Of a stretch of 64,000 nucleotides of DNA, positions 62,128 through 64,000 are shown in pieces. The DNA is from Acidobacteriaceae bacterium (lineage in GTDB: Bacteria > Acidobacteriota > Terriglobia > Terriglobales > Acidobacteriaceae). The number at the start of each line of letters is the position of its first letter. Within the stretch, counting starts at the first letter, position 1. The DNA is taken from positions 74,024 through 138,023 of the forward strand of contig PLBY01000150.1 in NCBI GenBank assembly GCA_003134655.1, given 5' to 3'. The notes beneath the pieces were generated by a model. The model did not search any database. It was given only the letters and a program-made list of their open reading frames with translations, and had not been told where the DNA came from. A program made the position numbers and the translations under genes.

Positions 62128-63237
62128 ATGAGTAGGAAATTTCGTGTGTTTGCCACCTGCGACATTGGAGAAGCCATTGAAGTGCTGCGGAAGCGGGGGT
62201 ATGAGGTGGAAGTGTATCCGCAGCCGGAAGCGCCGCCGAAGAGTTTGATTCTGGACAAGGTGAGGTCGGGCGTTGACGGGTTGATCACGACGTTGCGCGA
62301 TCCGATCGACGCCGAAGTGTTTGAGGCGGGCAAGGGCACGTTAAAGGTCGTCGCGCAGATTGCGGTGGGTTTTGACAACATCAACCGCGCGGACGCCAAC
62401 CGCTACAAGATTCCGTTTACGCATACCGCCGATGTGCTGACGGAAGCGACGGCGGAGTTTGCGTTTTTCATGCTGGGAGCCCTGGCACGGAAAATGTGGA
62501 CGGCGGAGCACCTGACGCGCGAGAACCGGTGGGGATACTGGCATCCGTACTTGCCGTTTCTGGGCGATGAGGTTACCGGGAAGACCGTGGCCGTGATCGG
62601 GACTGGGCGGATCGGGCTGGCGTTCATCAAGAAATGCGTTGGGTTTGACATGAATGTTCTGTGTTATGACCCAGCCTACGAGAACCATGCGTTCGTGAAG
62701 GCGATTCAGGAGATTCACGACGTTCGGTATGCCCGTGGCCTGGTGAAGGATGAGGCGTGGATCAAGTACGTGCCGTTTGAGGAGGCGCTGCGAGGTGCGG
62801 ACTACGTCAGCGTGCACGTGCCCCTGCTGCGGGCCGAGGAGAGCGCAACGCCAACATATCATCTGTTTAATGAGAAGACGCTGCGGCTGATGAAGCCGAC
62901 GGCGTATCTGGTGAATACTTCGCGGGGTCCGGTGGTGTCGGAAGCGGCGCTGGCGCGGGCGCTGCGGGAGAATTGGATCGCCGGAGCGGCGCTGGACGTT
63001 TATGAGACGGAGCCGTTGCCGATGGATTCTCCGCTCCGGGACCCGGCAATTGAGGATCGGTGCCGGTTGATGCCGCATTTTGCCAGCGCGGCGCAGATCA
63101 CGAGGTTATCGACCGATCCGGACAAAGGAATGGCCGGGCGGTGTGTCCAGGGGCTGATTGACGTGCTGGAGGGAAATTACGGCGGAGATATCACAAAAAT
63201 GCCCTATGTTGTTAATAAGGAAGGATTTGCGAAATAG
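62128..63237 (+). CDS. D-2-hydroxyacid dehydrogenase
   Basis: 369 residues. The Rossmann motif is GKTVAVIGTGRIGLAF (about 152-167); the catalytic residues are Arg in VNTSRGPVV, Glu in DVYETEPLP and His in RLMPHFASA. It reduces a 2-keto acid or oxidises a D-2-hydroxyacid with NAD(P)H. The loop near the catalytic His reads PHFAS, unlike the common PHI. Additional residues (YHLFNEKTLRLMKPTAYLVN) fit a glyoxylate/ketogluconate-type member. The exact substrate is unknown. Confidence 0.88.
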   Translation: MSRKFRVFATCDIGEAIEVLRKRGYEVEVYPQPEAPPKSLILDKVRSGVDGLITTLRDPIDAEVFEAGKGTLKVVAQIAVGFDNINRADANRYKIPFTHTADVLTEATAEFAFFMLGALARKMWTAEHLTRENRWGYWHPYLPFLGDEVTGKTVAVIGTGRIGLAFIKKCVGFDMNVLCYDPAYENHAFVKAIQEIHDVRYARGLVKDEAWIKYVPFEEALRGADYVSVHVPLLRAEESATPTYHLFNEKTLRLMKPTAYLVNTSRGPVVSEAALARALRENWIAGAALDVYETEPLPMDSPLRDPAIEDRCRLMPHFASAAQITRLSTDPDKGMAGRCVQGLIDVLEGNYGGDITKMPYVVNKEGFAK

Positions 63238-63365
63238 TTGGCTTAGGGGGAGGAATCAGGCTGGGCACGGGGTTTAAGTCAGATGGATCAGACGGTTTCA
63301 TGGCACCGTGGGGAACGGTTGCGCGTACAATAGGGCCTCAGGTTTTTCGATGTCCAAGGATTGGA

Positions 63366-63950
63366 ATGAATAAGAGACTTTTGTTGAACGTTTCTTGCGC
63401 GCTGCTGTGCGCTTCGGCGTGGGCGCTGGATTCTGACGGGCGGCCGCAGTTGAAGCTGGTGCCGGCGCCCAAGGAAGTGCAACTGCGCGATGGCGGGTTT
63501 CATGTGGGTCCGCGGACCAAGATTTTCGTGCAGCTTGGGCATCAGTCGGAAGACCGCATCGCCGCCGAGACGCTGGCGGAAGAGGTGGCGGACCAGTCGG
63601 GACTGAAGCTCGACATCCTGGGAATGAAGGCGGCCGGGAAGGCCGAGGATGGCGCGATTGTCCTGGCCCGGCTGCAGGACTCGCGGGTGCGGAAGTTTCT
63701 GGCAAGGAATGGACTCAAGGCCGACGACCTGGTGGGCGCGGATGGGTACCTGCTGTTCTCCGACAAGTCGCACCTGATTGTGGCGGCCAATACGGGGCAA
63801 GGATTGTTTTATGGCGTGCAGACGCTGCGGCAGTTGTTGCGGCCAGCGGGCAAGGGGTTGATTTGTCCGGCGGTGGGAATTCGCGACTGGCCTAGCCTGG
63901 AGTCGGCGCCGGAGTTGGCGAAGAGGGAGTTCAAGGTGCCGGGGGCGTAG
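63366..63950 (+). pseudogene. Truncated GH20 (beta-N-acetylhexosaminidase) gene, N-terminal domain only
   Basis: 194 residues from the ATG at 63366. A signal peptide (LLLNVSCALLCASAWA) is followed by the GH20b domain: LKLVPAPKEVQLRDGGFHVG, GYLLFSDKSHLIVAANTGQG and LFYGVQTLRQLLRPAGKGLI. It then reads ICPAVGIRDWPSLE, the normal hinge before the catalytic barrel, but continues with SAPELAKREFKVPGA and stops. The catalytic barrel is missing, so the enzyme should be inactive. A chance deletion or recombination at about 63900 is likely; the right edge of the window is 50 bp further on. Confidence 0.65.
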
Positions 63951-64000
63951 GCCGTCAGCTCTTTTGCAGGTTCAGGCGTCCCGTCGGAGTCTGTGTCATA

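Overview
The window looks like chromosomal DNA from a GC-rich soil-type Acidobacteriota (Koribacter/Terriglobia-like). This is inferred from gene content (winged-helix/TPR regulators, HAF-repeat protein, M56/BlaI pair, KdpFABC, NrfD-type Mo enzyme) and from many short palindromic repeats of the kind common in that phylum. No rRNA is present, so the placement is not proven.

Layout. 0-5 kb: start of a sugar-porter MFS gene, then a respiratory Mo-enzyme module (fused 4Fe-4S/NrfD protein broken by one in-frame TAG, followed by a cytoplasmic-type molybdopterin oxidoreductase). 5-13.6 kb: a potassium-uptake locus in which KdpD is split into two divergently transcribed proteins, followed by KdpE, small proteins, KdpF, KdpA, KdpB and KdpC. 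13.7-14.6 kb: tRNA-Arg(CCU) and two small genes. 14.7-36 kb: a co-directional block of seven genes: membrane ETF:quinone oxidoreductase, EtfB, EtfA, long acyl-CoA dehydrogenase, a 3002-residue iterative PKS/PUFA-like synthase (KS-MAT-KS-4xACP-KR-DH), a 1863-residue single-chain acetyl-CoA-carboxylase-like protein and an Sfp-type phosphopantetheinyl transferase. This is the most interesting part. It contains a lipid/polyketide assembly line, its own extender-unit supply and carrier-protein activator, and an acyl-CoA oxidation branch linked to the quinone pool. All four carrier domains have Thr where the phosphopantetheine Ser is expected.

36-41 kb: housekeeping genes on the minus strand (flippase-like membrane protein, lytic transglycosylase, HAD phosphatase, TPR protein, NTF2-like protein) and an RDD protein. 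41.4-45.6 kb: an accessory island with a PD-(D/E)XK-like nuclease, a frameshifted LuxR-type HTH gene, a TIR-like effector, a frameshifted deoxyribosyltransferase-like gene between 50-bp direct repeats, a MITE-like palindrome and a degenerate tRNA-Asp-like sequence. 45.8-48.2 kb: groES-groEL with a CIRCE operator and a clear promoter. 48.3-64 kb: HAF protein, winged-helix/TPR regulator, decayed DinB gene, M56/BlaI pair with a palindromic operator, and a run of small metabolic, zinc-ribbon and secreted proteins, ending in a truncated GH20 gene.

A recurring theme is repeats. At least seven families of short hairpin elements occur between genes. Copies or related sequences also sit in frame inside three long proteins (PKS, lytic transglycosylase, M56 protease), always in linker regions.
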